From assembly GCA_963693285.1 (NCBI GenBank), contig OY848921.1, forward strand, positions 5,903,229-5,967,228: a stretch of 64,000 bases of DNA, read 5' to 3'. A model generated the notes under the pieces. It had not been told where the DNA came from. It worked only from the letters and a program-made list of their open reading frames with translations, and did no database searches. This DNA comes from Xestospongia muta. Taxonomy: Eukaryota; Porifera; Demospongiae; Haplosclerida; Petrosiidae. Below are positions 23,281 to 36,415 of this stretch, piece by piece (the first letter of the stretch is position 1; the number at the start of each line of letters is the position of its first letter). Both the position numbers and the translations under genes were made by a program.

Positions 23281-25010
23281 GATACAATAAGATTATATAG
23301 GTGGATTACTATGGAATATAGTATTCATATGATTTACTCACAGCACTGTAAACTTTAATTTTATTTTAAAAATCAATTATGCACTATATGGGTGGATTAC
23401 TATAGAATCTAGAATTCATATCACTTACTCACTACACGGCTAAATTTAATTATTAATTTTAAAAATCAATTTTATTATGGAATATAGAATTCGTGTGAAT
23501 TACTCACTGCACTGTAAAATTTAATTATTTGTTTTAACAATCAATTAATACTTTATATTGGTGGATTACTATAGAATATGGAATTTAAAAACTTTAAAAA
23601 TCAATTTATACTTTATATTGGTGGATTACTGTGGAATATAGAATTTAAAAAAAATTTAAATCAATTTATACTTTATATGGGTGGATTACTATGGAATATA
23701 GAATTTTAAAAAATTTTAAATCAATTTATACATTATATGGGTGGATTACTATGGAATATAGAATTTAAAATTAAAAAGAAATCAATTTATACTTTATATG
23801 GGTGGATTACAATGGAATTTAGAATTCATGTTGTGAGTTACTCACTGCACTGTGAAATTTTATTTTTTTTTAATTTTAAAAATCTATTCATATTTTATGT
23901 AGGTGGATTACTATGAAATATAGAATTTAAAAATCAATTTATACTTTATATGGGTGGATTACTGTGGTATATAGAATTTTGAAATTTTTAAAATCAATTT
24001 ATACTTCATATGGGTGGATTACTATGGAATATAGAATTTTAAAAATCAATATATACTTTATATGGGTGGATTACTGTGGAATATAGAATTAAAAAATTTT
24101 TAAAATCAATTTATACTTTATATGGGTGGATTACTATGGAATATAGAATTTAAAAAAAATTTAAATCAATTTATACATTATATGGGTGGATTACTATGAA
24201 ATATATAGAATTTAAAATTAAAAAGAAATCAATTTATACTTTATATGGGTGGATTACAATGGAATTTAGAATTCATGTTGTGAGTTACTCACTGCACTGT
24301 AAAATTTTATTTTTTAATTTTAAAAATCTATTCATACTTTATGTGGGTGGATTATTATGAAATATAGAGTTTAAAAATCAATTTATACTTCATATGGGTG
24401 GATTACTTTGGAATATAGAATTTTAAAAATCAATATATACTTTATATGGGTGGATTACTGTGGAATATAGAATTTAAAAATTTTTAAAATCAATTTATAC
24501 TTTATATGGATGGATTACTATGGAATATAGAATTTAAAAAAAATTTAAATCAATTTATACATTATATGGGTGGATTACTATGAAATATATAGAATTTAAA
24601 ATTAAAAAGAAATCAATTTATACTTTATATGGGTGGATTACAATGGAATTTAGAATTCATGTTGTGAGTTACTCACTGCACTGTAAAATTTTATTTTTTA
24701 ATTTTAAAAATCTATTCATACTTTATGTGGGTGGATTATTATGAAATATAGAGTTTAAAAATCAATTTATACTTCATATGGGTGGATTACTTTGGAATAT
24801 AGAATTTTAAAAATCAATATATACTTTATATGGATGGATTACTGTGGAATATAGAATTAAAAAATTTTTTAAATCAATTTATACTTTATATGGGTGGATT
24901 ACTATCAATTATAGAATTATTTTTTAAAATGAATTTATATTTTATATGGGTTGATCACTATGGAATTTAGAATTCGTGTTGCGAATTACTCACTGTATAT
25001 TTGTTCATAT
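23281..25010. repeat. Large AT-rich minisatellite with higher-order structure
   Basis: About 25 imperfect copies of a roughly 60-bp unit containing TATGGGTGGATTACTATGGA and then ATATAGAATTTAAAAA with ATCAATTTATAC. A variant carrying GAATTCATGTTGTGAGTTAC and TCACTGCACTGTA returns at about 23,820, 24,260 and 24,650, so a larger unit of about 400-440 bp has itself been duplicated. It lies directly upstream of the FNR-1 start codon. Confidence 0.9.
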
Positions 25011-25370
25011 TTTATACTTTATACTAGTATTAAACAACAAATATATAGTAAGTAATTGACATGAATTTTGCATTCATTGGTAATCCACCCAAATAAACTA
25101 CAAACTACAAATTGATTATTAAAATGATAAATTCCTTTTTAAAGTGATATACAGCAAGCAAAACAATGAGGTGATTAAAAAAATTAATATGCAGGTCTTG
25201 TTATAAGTAATTTTACATTCACAGTCATATCCTGAACAGATTTTTATATATCTTTTTTTACAACATTATTCCATGATATCCAACATATGATGTTATAGAA
25301 GACACATGTACATGTGTATGAGCAAGACACTACAGTATGACAACTGTATAAGACGGATTACAACAATACA
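25011..25370 (-). pseudogene. Remnant of EMI part-1 exon
   Basis: At 25,268-25,350 the minus strand matches the first EMI exon (GATATCCAACATATGATGTT, GAAGACACATGTACAT, GAGCAAGACACTACAGTATG). The exon end and donor are missing and no signal exon is recognisable. The rest of the stretch shows nothing. Confidence 0.55.
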
Positions 25371-25539
25371 GTAACTGGGGGATCTAGTGCCTGGCGTGCA
25401 TAGGCGCCCCCTTTTTTATTCTAAAATAATATTCATGGTCAACCTACGTCACATCCTGTGGTACAATAGTGTTATTCATACTAAATTCTGGCAATCAGAC
25501 CTTACAAAGCAATAACTCGATGTTTATAAATATTTGGTC
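25371..25539. other. Short spacer with a GC-rich word
   Basis: CTGGGGGATCTAGTGCCTGG and TAGGCGCCCCC occur at 25,375-25,412 and look foreign to the AT-rich context. They are possibly the end of a mobile element. Nothing firm. Confidence 0.25.
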
Positions 25540-27235
25540 TGGAACTGGTAGAGATTTCTGATGATGGTCCCTGCCTCATGGGCAAGGACTGGCTACAGGT
25601 CATTCCTTTAGACTTGCCATCAATTTGCTCTTGTATCACAAAGAGCCTCAACTAGGGCAATATGGGCTGTTCTAGATAATTACCCAGATGTTTTCACAGA
25701 AGTGTTAGGAACTATTTATCCTTTTAAAACAACATTGTTTGTTGTCAAAGATGCTAAACCTCGGTTCCATAGGGCTTGACCTGTTCCTTTCACTTTGAAG
25801 AGTCATGCAGAGGAAGCATTCGACTGATTAGAAGCAGACAGTGTCCTGGAAAAGGTTCAGGAGAGCCTTTCTGTCAATTCACAAGATGTTAGAGCAGCTA
25901 CTATAACAAATTCTGTTCTAAGTAAGGTTGTACATTATGTTCAATCAGGATGGCCACAAAAATTGTATGCCTACCTTAAGTCCTTATTGGTCCCATAGGT
26001 TTTAATTAATGGTAGAGGGAGAATGTCTATTATGGAGCATATGAGTCATTGTTCCAAAAAAACTCCAAAAGAAATTGTTGGAAGCGCTACATAAAGACCA
26101 CCCAGGCATTAGTCGAATGAAATCTGTTACAAAAAGTCACATCTGGTGGCCTGGTCTTGATAAATCAAGAGGAAGTGGTCAAAAGCTGTACTTCCTGTCA
26201 AGCTGTTAAACATTCCCCAGGTGTTGCTCCAATACAGCCATGGACATGGCCATATCAGCCCTTGAACAGAATATGTTTGGACTTCTCTGGTTCTCTTCAA
26301 GGCTCAAGGTTTCTCATTCCTGTTGATGCTCATTCTAAGTAGCCAGAAGTGTTTGTTATGAAGGACACTACAGCCATCAAAACCATTGAAATTCTGCGTG
26401 TAATTTTTGTTAGATTTGGACTACCAAAGCAAGTTGTTACGGACAATGGTCGACAATTTGTATAGGAAGATTCTCCTACTTTCTGAAATCCCATGGGGTT
26501 AAACACATTCGATGTGCTCCTTATCACCCAGCTTCAAACAGCCTGGCAGAATGGTTTGTTCAGTCTCTCAAGATGGCGTTCAAATCAACTGTTAACAGTG
26601 GATTATCTCTTAAACATCATCTCTCAAAGTTTCTGTTAAACTATAATAGTACTTCACATGCTATTACTGATGTATCTCCTTCATCACTGTTTCTGCATTG
26701 ACACATTCAAACTAAACTGGATTAACCTGTCCAGACTATCCCTCACGAGTCTTATCAAAACAAACTCAGCAGAAGGTTCAGCATGATTGACGGTCTCAGG
26801 AATGAGAATTCTTTGTAGGACAGTTGGTCATGGCTTGTAATATGCCTCCTGGTCCTGATTGGATACCTGCTGCTGTTATTGAAACACTAGGACCTCTAAC
26901 ATACTTAGACAAAATGACTGATGATTTATTATGGAAAAACATATTGATCTCTTGTGTGAGCTGAAGATGAACCATCAAGCAGAAACTCCACAGTCTACAT
27001 GATCAGACCCTTCAGATCTGGATATTCCTTTAGGTGATACCACTTCCATGGGTACACCTCATGAAGAAGTCACTACTCCACCTGAGCCCACTGGTCAGAA
27101 CAGTAACCAAGATATTCTCCCTGACACTCCCAGATATCCAAGATATGATTGTCAATCTCCAGATCGGTATAGCTGGCATGGTAGAGTTGGTCAGTATGTT
27201 TAATTTAGTCGGGACGAGTGTAGTATATTGAGACT
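25540..27235 (+). mobile_element. Second Ty3/Gypsy relic with internal deletion and integrase
   Basis: It starts inside the retropepsin C-terminal part (the GKDWLQ region at about 25,585) and runs into the first part of reverse transcriptase (about 25,770-25,855). It then jumps at about 25,857 to sequence far downstream, so most of reverse transcriptase and RNase H is deleted. From about 26,060 follow the integrase zinc-binding region (HPGISRMKS, CTSCQAVK) and the core (PVDAHSK, then KQVVTDNG, then a degenerate HPA...AEW block at about 26,530). A polyprotein C-terminal piece lies near 27,130-27,200. Many stops are present. It overlaps the fragment at 16.8-17.7 kb in content, so the two are different copies of one family. 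Confidence 0.75.
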
Positions 27236-27935
27236 GTATTATCTTGTGTTATGTATGCATTGTAATTATTTGTAATAATTTGTGATGTCATTATGACATG
27301 TCTGTAAATATATATATATTTGTTTATCCACTATTTGTTGTTGAGATTAAGATATTCAATTCAATAAAATACCTGAAGTAGTTGTGCTAGATAGATCACA
27401 CTGTATATACATTTTTGAAAGGATCTCCAATGGAGTTGTAATAAAATGGTATACCACAATTTGTAGTATACTATGAAAAAATTATATATAGAATGATTGT
27501 GTCACAGTTGGTATAAAATACAATTTTGGCAATTTTAATATCTTCAGAAAGAATTAAGAGATAAACTTTTGATCCCAGTTTGTGCCAAAATGAACACAAT
27601 ACCAATAGCCAAGAGCATATTTGTGCATGTTTAAATAGCAATCAAGTGCAAAGTAAATAAAGTGATTAAATTTAGTCTCTACAGTATTACATTAGACAGT
27701 GTCAATCTATAATTATCAAACAAACAGAATATGTTAACTGCATTAAATATATATGACCAAATTACTTATATTGTCACATTTTTACATGTTGTTGCAAATA
27801 TCAAGCATATTTACAGTAAATTTGCATTTTTATAGCAACCTGAATAATAGACTATGTATATTTTCATAATAATCTCAATTAGACATGCTTTGTACCATCC
27901 ATTCTAGTTGAAATAACATTGTAGTTGGAATGACC
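27236..27935. other. AT-rich intergenic DNA, possible 3' end of the Gypsy relic
   Basis: A poly-A signal-like AATAAAA occurs at 27,364 and a (TA)n run near 27,308. A long terminal repeat could be here but no second copy is available to prove it. No gene is seen. Confidence 0.3.
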
Positions 27936-27939
27936 ACAA

Positions 27940-28740
27940 GTAGATATTTCACTATTGATATTGTAGTTGATGTATAGATATTACTTAGTGAGTAATAATA
28001 TCATTTGGTAAAATAGAGACACTCATTAGAAGAGGGGATCCATAACTAATAATGACTGAAAAATTAATTAGAGAGTCATCAGTAACAAGATTAGAAGTTA
28101 ATGGATTAAATGACAATACTGATGTTAATAGATCATTTATTGCATTCTCTAATGTGGTAAAGAGAAAGAGATAGACACATGAATAAATGGTTAAACAGAT
28201 GAACTACTGAATGACTGATTAAATGTTTGACACATCAATAGATAAATAGATAGTCTGAATAAAAATTATTAAAAGAACGAATGAAAAATGATTGAATAGA
28301 TAATAATAGAGTTGATAGATGAATGGATGAGGTAAATAGATGCCTTTGACATATTTTTAGGTAGTATAGAAATACATGAATATTGTTTTATTAAAAAAGG
28401 GAATTGTATTAGAGAGGATTCTATGATAATATGTGACATCAACTTTTTGAATTATACCTAGATGATGACATAACGATAGGGTACATTACAGTCTTTGTTA
28501 ATGCCACAAACAGTGCGTAACTAATACAACATTCCATTTAGGCAATCACTACCAGTCCATCCAGTCACATTAGTACAGGTGTTTGGAGTTTCACATTACA
28601 TATTAATGTCACAATGAGTATCACAATTGCTGTATTGAGATAGAATAAAATAAAATAGGTTCAATTAAATATATTTCTATGTGTTAAACGCACACTGCCT
28701 GTCCACCCACAGACACAAATACAAGTTATTAGTTGGATAT
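27940..28740 (-). pseudogene. Degraded FN3 and EGF exons 3' of RTK-B
   Basis: Remnants match FNR exons. At 27,935-28,085 is part of FN3 domain 2 (GTAGATATTTCACTA, TTGATGTATAGA). At 28,140-28,165 is the end of FN3 domain 1 (CTCTAATGTGGTAAAG). At 28,480-28,640 are two partial EGF exons, and at 28,690-28,740 a further EGF piece. Deletions and stops interrupt all of them. Content and place parallel the remnants at 7.6-8.4 kb 3' of RTK-A. Confidence 0.65.
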
Positions 28741-29288
28741 TATTTTTATTAGTACCACATGGTGAATTGCATTTAATTATAAAAATCATAATTTGTTATT
28801 ATTTTACCAATTGTTAAAGCATACCTGTAGAGCAGTCATTCACATTAGCACGAAATTTAAAATTCGAAATTATAAAATTTTGATATCAAATTGTTCTGTA
28901 CATCTCATTATCATTATAATATAAGATCTACAAAAAAAATTGATGTAAACATTAGCAGTATATTAAATAAAAATATTAATAGCTCTACATATTACCACAT
29001 ATAGTCATAATCACGACAATAACATTACCATTTAAAGATGAATACAAATCATAAATTATCTAAATGACAATTCTATTCACACTTACTCACTTAGTTGTAA
29101 GCTATTTAACAGCCTTTACACTAGTGTCAAAAATTACTGTGTCAAATGTGCACTGGTTTCATCCTTTATACTTTATTTTGTTATATGGCATGCTCATCAG
29201 CAGGTTATGTGTGACTTTTAGTTATATTGTTGTATAAGTTTAAAAATTACTCAGAAATCTTAAAATAAGAGATTAATATTATTCAAAA
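28741..29288. other. 3' flank of RTK-B
   Basis: AT-rich sequence. Parts resemble the 3' flanks of RTK-A (8.6-9.0 kb) and RTK-C (38.5-38.76 kb). No gene is seen. Confidence 0.4.
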
Positions 29289-32200
29289 TTATAAAGAGAA
29301 GCTGCATACAGTGACATCCGCAGCTAGTGGTTTTATTAAGTCTTCTACAGACTGAACTAAATCAGAAAATGGTGGTCTCTCTTCTGGATTAGATTTCCAA
29401 CAGGACATCATTAATTTGTATCTGAAGACAATAATTATAATTATAATGCTTAAATAAATATCTAGTTTCTTACATTTCCTCTGAACATGCTGCATTATTT
29501 GGAATTGGGAGTCTACCTCCACTGTCCAGTAATTGAACCACACTCAAAGGGTCTAGACCAGGATAGGGAGTTTTACCAAGACTGAACACCTCCCAACATA
29601 ACACACCATATGACCACTGTATAATTGGATAATAGTTAATAAAAATGAAATCTACTGACCACATCTGTCTTCTCAGAGAATAGACCATCATGAAGGCTTT
29701 CCAACGCCATCCACTTAATTGGTAATTTGATAACAGGTTTTTCAGATTCAGTATTACTCCATTGTCTGTAATAGCTACGCATATAAACATCTTTTGAGAG
29801 TCCAAAGTCACCAATTTTAATAATCCCATTAACATCAATCCTAAATGACAGAGTGAATTGAAGAGAGTGAGACACAACTTACATGCAGTTTCTAGCAGCA
29901 AGATCTCTGTGTACAAATCTTTTTTCAGCTAGATATGACATTCCCATAGCAACTTGTAAACACATGGAAAGAAGCTGCTTTCTTGCATTGAGTACAATAA
30001 CATCATCACTGGATTTAGTTAATGATAAATTTTGTCTCTCTTTTTTGAGATAAGATAACAGACTACCTCTAGTCATAAATGGCATTACAATGCAAGGTGC
30101 CTGACGATCAAAACAGATTCCAATGAGAGAAAGTATATTTGGATGATCAAAAGAGGACAACTTCACACTCTCCTCAATAATAGAGTTCACATCTTCATTT
30201 GTGTAAAGACCTTAATTCAATTAATTGGAGAATTTCAAATGAATTCATAATTAATGATAATAATATTACTGACCTTTGAGTGTTTTAACAGCAACTGGTA
30301 TTGGAGCACTATTAATGATGTCACTATCAGGAGTTAGTAATCCACGATAAACTATCCCAAATTCACCTTCAAATCAGGCAACAGTTTGCAAATTAAGTAT
30401 AATAATTCACAATACCTTGACCAATAGTCTCTTGTAATTGCAACAATGATCCTGAAATAATTCTGCAATCAGATAACCATTTTGAATATGAAGATAAAAC
30501 ATCATATGTAGGAGTATGATTTAGCTTGTCAGTGATATCTTTGTTGCCATTACTGTGTTCAGTGTAATTTTTGTTTATTGGAGTAACTAATGTAAAGTTA
30601 TTGGTGCTGTGGGAATACTTATTGTTAACTTGATATGTCATCTCCAATTCATTTCTACAACAAAAGAGTATTACTTGTAATAGCAATAATCACTATATAA
30701 TAAATTATATTAAAACTTGTGTGCATTAAAAATCACTATCTTCATTACCTAGCTTGGATTCTCTTTCTTCTTTTTAAACAAACTTTTATAATAATAACCA
30801 CTGATGATATAGACAGGAGTAGTATGACAATTACTACTGGAATGATTATAATCAAGTGAGTTGTCAAGCTAACTAAGGGCTTTGCTGATGTAGGTGGTGA
30901 TGATGGAACAGGGGGTGTAGTTGACAAATGCCCTGGTGTAGGTGAATATGCTGGAACATATGGTGTAATTGATGTAGGTGAGGGTACTGGAACATGGGGT
31001 GCTGTTGAACTTGTTAAACAGTCACTGCCTGTCCATCCACTGACACATGTACAAGTGTCAGGAGCTATGCATTGTTTGTTAGTGCCACATGGTGAACTGC
31101 AAATTGCTGTGTTGGGAGAAATCAATATATTAATATTCACATGGAGACTTGTGCTAAGTAGTTATTGCCTGCCCAGCTGTTTATAAATGTACACACTGTA
31201 AATTGTGGGATGTCATTTTAACATATCAGTTTGTTATTCCAGATATATATCACTCATTAGTTATGTAGTAGTGAACAAGATACCTAAACAGATCTATGTA
31301 CACATAATGGTTTCCTCATATAATAAGTTTATCAGTTGTTTAGACGAATACTCATTTGTTAATACTCATGGATTATAATTAAATTCAATACTACATAATA
31401 GATAGGTAATATCCGCTAGTAGATAAAATGTATATGCATTATCATGTTTCTTAGTTAGTTACTTGCATTGTTCCAAATTTAGTATAGTAACCCATATTTT
31501 TGAAAAACTCAGTCAAATCCTCAACAACCAGCTAAATTATGGTATTATGTACAGAGTGATAGTCATGAATGAAAGTCACATAACAAAGTCATATGTTTAA
31601 AGTGTACATACTTTTAGCAGTGCATATGTTTTATTAGTACTATATTATAGTAAACTGCAATTGGCTATAAAGACAACGTTTTATTATTATTTAACAAACA
31701 TTTAAATGGTACCTACTGGTACAAGATACTCTGCAATTGCTTTGTTATTATAGGATTATATTACAATTCAAATTGATATATAATCATACCTGTTAAACAG
31801 TCACTGTCTGTCCATCCACTGACACATGTACAATTATTAGGAGCTGTACATTTTTTGTTTGTGCCACATGGCAAATTGCAAATAGCTGTGTTGTTAATTA
31901 TAAGGACTTCATAATGAGTTTAATTGTATATACAAACATACGTGTTAAACAGTCACTGCCTGTCCATCCACTGACACATGTACAATTATTGGGAGATGAA
32001 CATTGTTTGTTAGTACCACAAGGTGAACTGCAAACAGCTGTGTTGTTATAGGATATTCATAATGAGTTCAATTGTATATGCAAACATACGTGTTAAACAG
32101 TCACTGCCTGTCCATCCACTGACACATGTACAATTGTTAGGAGCTGAGCATTCCATGTTAGTGTCACATGAGGAATTGCAAATTGCTAAAACATGATATT

Positions 32201-32770
32201 ATAATATATTGTGTACATAATTAATAAATATAATTTACGCAGGCAGTTTGGTTTCTGACCATAACCTGAACAGCATTCCAGTTGAAGATTGTAAGTCAGT
32301 ATATATTTTGTCATAGTGTGAGCTCTATATCATAATATAAACACATATTTCTTATTGTTTTATTATTTGCATGTTCTATCTTGCAAATATAGAAAATAAA
32401 CATATCATTTTTATGTTTCTAACTATACCTAAAAATATTTGTCAATACTGCCATAATCATTTCATTTTGGATCATATGATATTGCATGTATATATAAGCA
32501 AATTTTAATTATAAGTACAGAAACAATACATAATAAAAAATATCATTCTAACCCAACTCGACAACGACTCCAACCAAGGAAGCCACATGAGGTGTAAGTA
32601 GCACGATATCCAACATATGATGTTACAGAAGACACAGATACATTGTATGAGCAAGATGATACAGCATGACAACTGTATATGATAAAACAGATTACAATAA
32701 TACAGTGTCACAATAAAGCTTACCTATCAATTAAAACTGTATAACAAAATAAGACAATCAAGAGCCTCAT
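29289..32770 (-). CDS. RTK-B: receptor tyrosine kinase with EMI-like module and four EGF repeats
   Basis: Thirteen exons sum to about 671 codons in phase: 32,724-32,770; 32,553-32,672; 32,239-32,324; 32,090-32,185; 31,942-32,037; 31,790-31,885; 30,749-31,106; 30,416-30,654; 30,274-30,366; 29,883-30,210; 29,660-29,840; 29,474-29,616; 29,289-29,421. Signal peptide [19 protein letters not shown]-like module ([25 protein letters not shown]), three EGF exons of exactly 96 bases, a fourth EGF joined to a short Ser/Thr/Pro stalk, a membrane helix and [11 protein letters not shown]. The kinase retains GEFGIVYRG, the VAVK-type lysine, [32 protein letters not shown] and [12 protein letters not shown]. 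The stalk is shorter than in RTK-A and the EGF count higher. One residue is lost in ICFDRQAP compared with RTK-A. It is followed by dead EGF/FN3 exons. Confidence 0.9.
31107..31789 (-). other. Long intron of RTK-B with a decayed EGF exon
   Basis: At about 31,140-31,200 the sequence AGTAGTTATTGCCTGCCCAG resembles the end of an EGF exon but is not continued. This suggests a former fifth EGF repeat lost by decay. No other feature is seen. Confidence 0.4.
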
Positions 32771-34435
32771 CGTTTTAGAGTATGAACACTGACTGTAACT
32801 TAAAAGTTTATATAGGATTTACTTCTTTAAAAAACTTTTTCTAAATGAGAAATCACAAACAAAATCATTAAAGCTTCAAAAGACATTCCTGAAATGTAGG
32901 TGATGGCTGTACACAAATATAATATCTACATTGTAGTCAACAATTACACCCTAAAACTATAAACTCCGAACACACATATTCATGGTGAATTTCAGAAACT
33001 TATTTAAGAAGCAGCTTGCCAAATGTTTGGAAGGTCTTTTGCTGCATATAAATGTTCTACTATGTTATCATTGGATACCAATGTTTGATTTGATATGTTT
33101 TTTTTTTCATTTTGACATGAAAATGGATTCATTTTATGTCTATTATCATTATTACCTATTGAAGTTGACATTTTTCTTAAACAGCTGCTATTAGAAACAA
33201 CATTTACTTAAAATATTTCCAATTAATACAACATGCCAGATGTAATTAAATCCAATATACAACAAATGATTGGTTTATTTAAATGATACATTGTTATACT
33301 GCTTAATATAAAACACATGCATATAGGAGTAACACATAATAAACTAGCTGTGGCAATAATAACATTGAATTTATGTCAGAATTAGAATACTTGAAGGAAC
33401 AATAACTTTGTGCCATCTAGTGATTGGCATTATGCTAGATGTAAAAAAGTAACAGTTTGATTTGGTCAAAAAGTCTTGAATACAAATGTACTTAATTGTC
33501 ATAGCAATCTATATCTATTCCTGTCACTATATCTATTCTGTGATAGCTTTGTTCTGTATTATATGTAAGGCTGAAACCATCAATTACTGTCACTATATGT
33601 ATTCTGTGGCAGGTTTGATGTGTATTATGTGTATGTGTTGTCACTACCTACATCAATTCATATCATGATATATAATATTATGCTGCATATGTTACGTTAT
33701 CAATTCCTGTCACTGTATATACGCTATATATATGTGTGTGTGTGTGTATATTTCCTTGTGTGTAAGCAATTCATAATAAGAGATCTACATATGTGTGTGT
33801 TATGTGGAACACCATCAACTACTGTATTTTGTGGTAGTTTTGGTGTGTGTATTATGTGTAAGGATGTTACTACATCAATTCCTGTCGTGGTATATATGCT
33901 AAATGTGGTTGCTTTCCTGTGTCAATATATATCAATTTATGTCATTGTGTCTATGCTGTGTCATTGTGTCTAAGAACTGTGACAATGGAATATATATATA
34001 TATATATATATATAGGAAATCTGTACACACTGCACGAAGTACACAAACCTACAGCAATTCATAATCAAAACATTATAATTTTATATTGTTAATTTTTTAC
34101 AAACATGTGCTTTGTTGGAGAGTTAAGTAATAAACAATCTCTTTCAACAATGTATACTTGCCTGTCTTTTTTATATAGCTAATAAGACTTATAAATTGTG
34201 TGTCATACTCTCTAATTCAGAAGCCATTATGTACGTAATATATGTTTCATTGCTTAGATGTGTGTAGCAGCAATATCATGCCTTCACCCGTTCATATCAG
34301 TCTGAGGCAAAACCATGGGTGAATATCAAGGGATAAAGTTATAATATCCACAGCTATAGATCAATTCACATAGCACTTTAAAACCTGTCAAACTAATTAC
34401 ACCAATTGGTTTGCAAAAGTACTAAAGATAGTGTT
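32771..34435 (-). other. 5' intron region of RTK-B with imperfect minisatellite
   Basis: The leader ends with an acceptor-like ACTTTTAAG just before TTACAGTCAGTGTTC, as in the other copies. At 33,490-33,970 a roughly 60-bp unit recurs imperfectly (TCAATTCCTGTCACTGTATC, GATGTGTATTATGTGTA). A (TA)n run lies at 33,988-34,013. At 34,200-34,400 is the segment shared with 12.9-13.0, 36.5-36.7 and 42.1-42.25 kb. The repeat at 33.0-33.2 kb is the dispersed one also seen at 13.8 and 41.5 kb. The plus-strand open frames here look like by-products of repeats. Confidence 0.5.
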
Positions 34436-34700
34436 AGAATTATACTTACAGTAAGAATTTAAAGAAACTTTGAAAAAGTTATCTGTAAACACTGGACTGA
34501 ACTATTGGTACTGGACCAGATCTACGACGGGGCGAAAATAGGTCCGGTGAATCGAGCGTCGTTTCTGCGTCAAGTCAGGAATGTACTGCTGCTGTAGAGA
34601 GAAGGAAACGGTCAACTTTACAGTCGCGCCCATTACGTGGACGTTTAGGTGTAGCACAGAGTTACCTACACAACACTGAATTATGATAAAGTGAATTATC
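34436..34700 (-). promoter_or_regulatory. 5' non-coding exon and promoter module of RTK-B
   Basis: It is homologous to the module near 13.1 kb, with a strong donor (CTTACT|GTAAGTATAATTC) at about 34,452. It contains the shared AATGGGCGCGACT word at 34,625-34,637 with an ACGT core beside it. CpG content is higher than in the flanks. Inferred to be the start region of RTK-B. Confidence 0.55.
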
Positions 34701-35105
34701 AAACTCCTCCTACAGACATCAATTTGTTTATATATAGTATGCTCAGTTGTACTGTTATCAGGTTATTTGTGCTAGAAATAGTGTCTACTGTACATAAGAA
34801 GGTAAGTTCTATAATTTGGATGTTGGTATCAGTTCAATTTAGGTGGGTTTGTGGTATGTTGTTTTGATGAACTAGATAGCTCAGTTTGTTAGAGGGAGTT
34901 CTTCCTTTGGGTTTTACTATATAACGTAGCAAGTAAGTGAAATGGTACAAAAATGATTTGACAAGAAGAGAATGAATGCAACAATTTCATTGAATTAGTA
35001 ATCACATTTACTTGGCTTAAAATCTTGACTCTCTGATTTGCTGAGATATTATCACATACTCATATAATCAGCTGTTCTGATGCAGTTTAGAGAATTATTT
35101 TGATC
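34701..35105. other. Intergenic, nothing recognised
   Basis: No reading frame with recognisable content or clear repeat is seen here. Confidence 0.35.
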
Positions 35106-35660
35106 TTTTATTTAAACAACTATGGAGACACTGATTAATTTAAATGATCTCTCACACCAAACTTTAATCTTGATGGAACAAGATATCTCTTTAGTCCAAA
35201 GCCCCCACAATTGTTTCAAGGAATGATGGAAAACATACCTCATATGTGACTGAAAATACAAAAGTCTAATAACAGTTTTTTCATTTTTAATGCTGGTGAT
35301 TATGCTTTACCATATGCACCACATGTAGTATTTGATAGGAAGACTATTAAAAAGGAGTTGACTGAAGGCAATGTGTAGACTTAGTGATTGTGTGTGGATG
35401 AATAGTGAGAGCATTGAATGCTAGTTCACGAACCGTCTTTATTTATTTGCATCCATCAAAACCATTTTCCTTTCAACAGATAACATTAATGCTTATTTTT
35501 GTAATTAAAGCAGCAGAAGAAACAAGTCATTATTTTTGCTTACTTCCCAACAGCACACACAAAACCCAACCTCTGAATAATGGCATGTTTGGACTGTTAG
35601 AAGATTTGGAGAGAGCAGTGCCATTCTTATATACTAAAAAAACACTGGTAAAAGTATTAT
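35106..35660 (+). mobile_element. Relic of a pogo/Tigger-type DDE transposase
   Basis: Plus-strand fragments in order resemble the catalytic part of pogo/Tigger-like transposases. At about 35,285-35,370 is NAGDYALPYAPHVVFDRKTI with KKELTEG following, as in the family pattern N..GY..PP..VFDRKT. At about 35,510-35,605 is HYFCLLPNSTHKTQPLNNG, the shape of the block after the second Asp (LPP.TTH..QPLD.G). Here the usual D of QPLD is N, and stops occur between pieces, so it is dead. Assignment is by motif recognition. Confidence 0.65.
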
Positions 35661-36004
35661 AAGATACCATTTCACAAGAAATCAGAGGGGTGGCATTGCA
35701 TGAAATAACTGTTAAAGTGTTAATCTCACGTTTATTGTCAAGAAGTCATTATGTGCGAGTATGTAAGTGTCTACATCCTGCAACCTACAGACGCCTGCCT
35801 TCAATGTTAATTAATATATTTAAATTTCAAGTGTCAAAGATTATGGTAATATCACTTGAAAAAATTAGTTTTTCTACATGAGACTCTTGACATAGCAAGT
35901 GTCGCTTACTAGACTGCTTGGCAAGGGTGCATATTAGCCTGTTTCCCATAAGAAATTGCAAAAAAATTACTGTTCTACTTTAAAAGACATAACATAGTGT
36001 AAAT
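35661..36004. other. Continuation of the transposon relic or spacer
   Basis: An open frame at 35,690-35,881 may be the C-terminal continuation of the pogo-like relic, but it has no motif I can name. Confidence 0.3.
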
Positions 36005-36415
36005 TAAATATAACAATTAACAATACAATGACCAATAGTCTCTTGTAATTGCAACAATGATCCTGAAATAATTCTGCACTCAGATAACCATTTTGAATAT
36101 GAAGATAAAACGTCATGTGCATGTATGTGATTTGGTATGTCAGTGATATCTTTATTGCTGTCATTGTGTGTTATATAATGTTTGGTTGTAGCAAGTAAGG
36201 AATACTGGTCACATATGTTATAGTTGATGTAGGTGAGGATAATGAAATGTATATTGTTGACAAAAAACGATATGTAGGTGAGATATTGGATATTGGAACA
36301 TGGGGTGCAGTTGAACTTGTTAAAGAGTCGCTGTCTGTCCATCCACTTACACATGTACAAGTATTAGAACTGAGCATTCCATGTAAACACTACATGTTAA
36401 ATTGAAAATTGCTGT
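36005..36415 (-). pseudogene. Collapsed RTK copy: EGF remnant joined to juxtamembrane exon
   Basis: On the minus strand an EGF end ([16 protein letters not shown]) and stalk at about 36,190-36,410 are followed directly by the juxtamembrane exon at 36,020-36,180 ([20 protein letters not shown]). The membrane helix and most of the stalk are deleted, and no kinase exon follows within the next 2 kb in the minus direction. The EGF lacks its last cysteine. It is a dead unit of the array. Confidence 0.75.

Noticed and set aside
23281..25010. Possible CRISPR-like array
   Set aside because: The repeats are contiguous and imperfect with no distinct spacers, in a eukaryotic context; it is a minisatellite.
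33486..33973. Two overlapping Cys/Tyr-rich plus-strand frames
   Set aside because: They follow an imperfect 60-bp repeat in an RTK intron and have no domain pattern.
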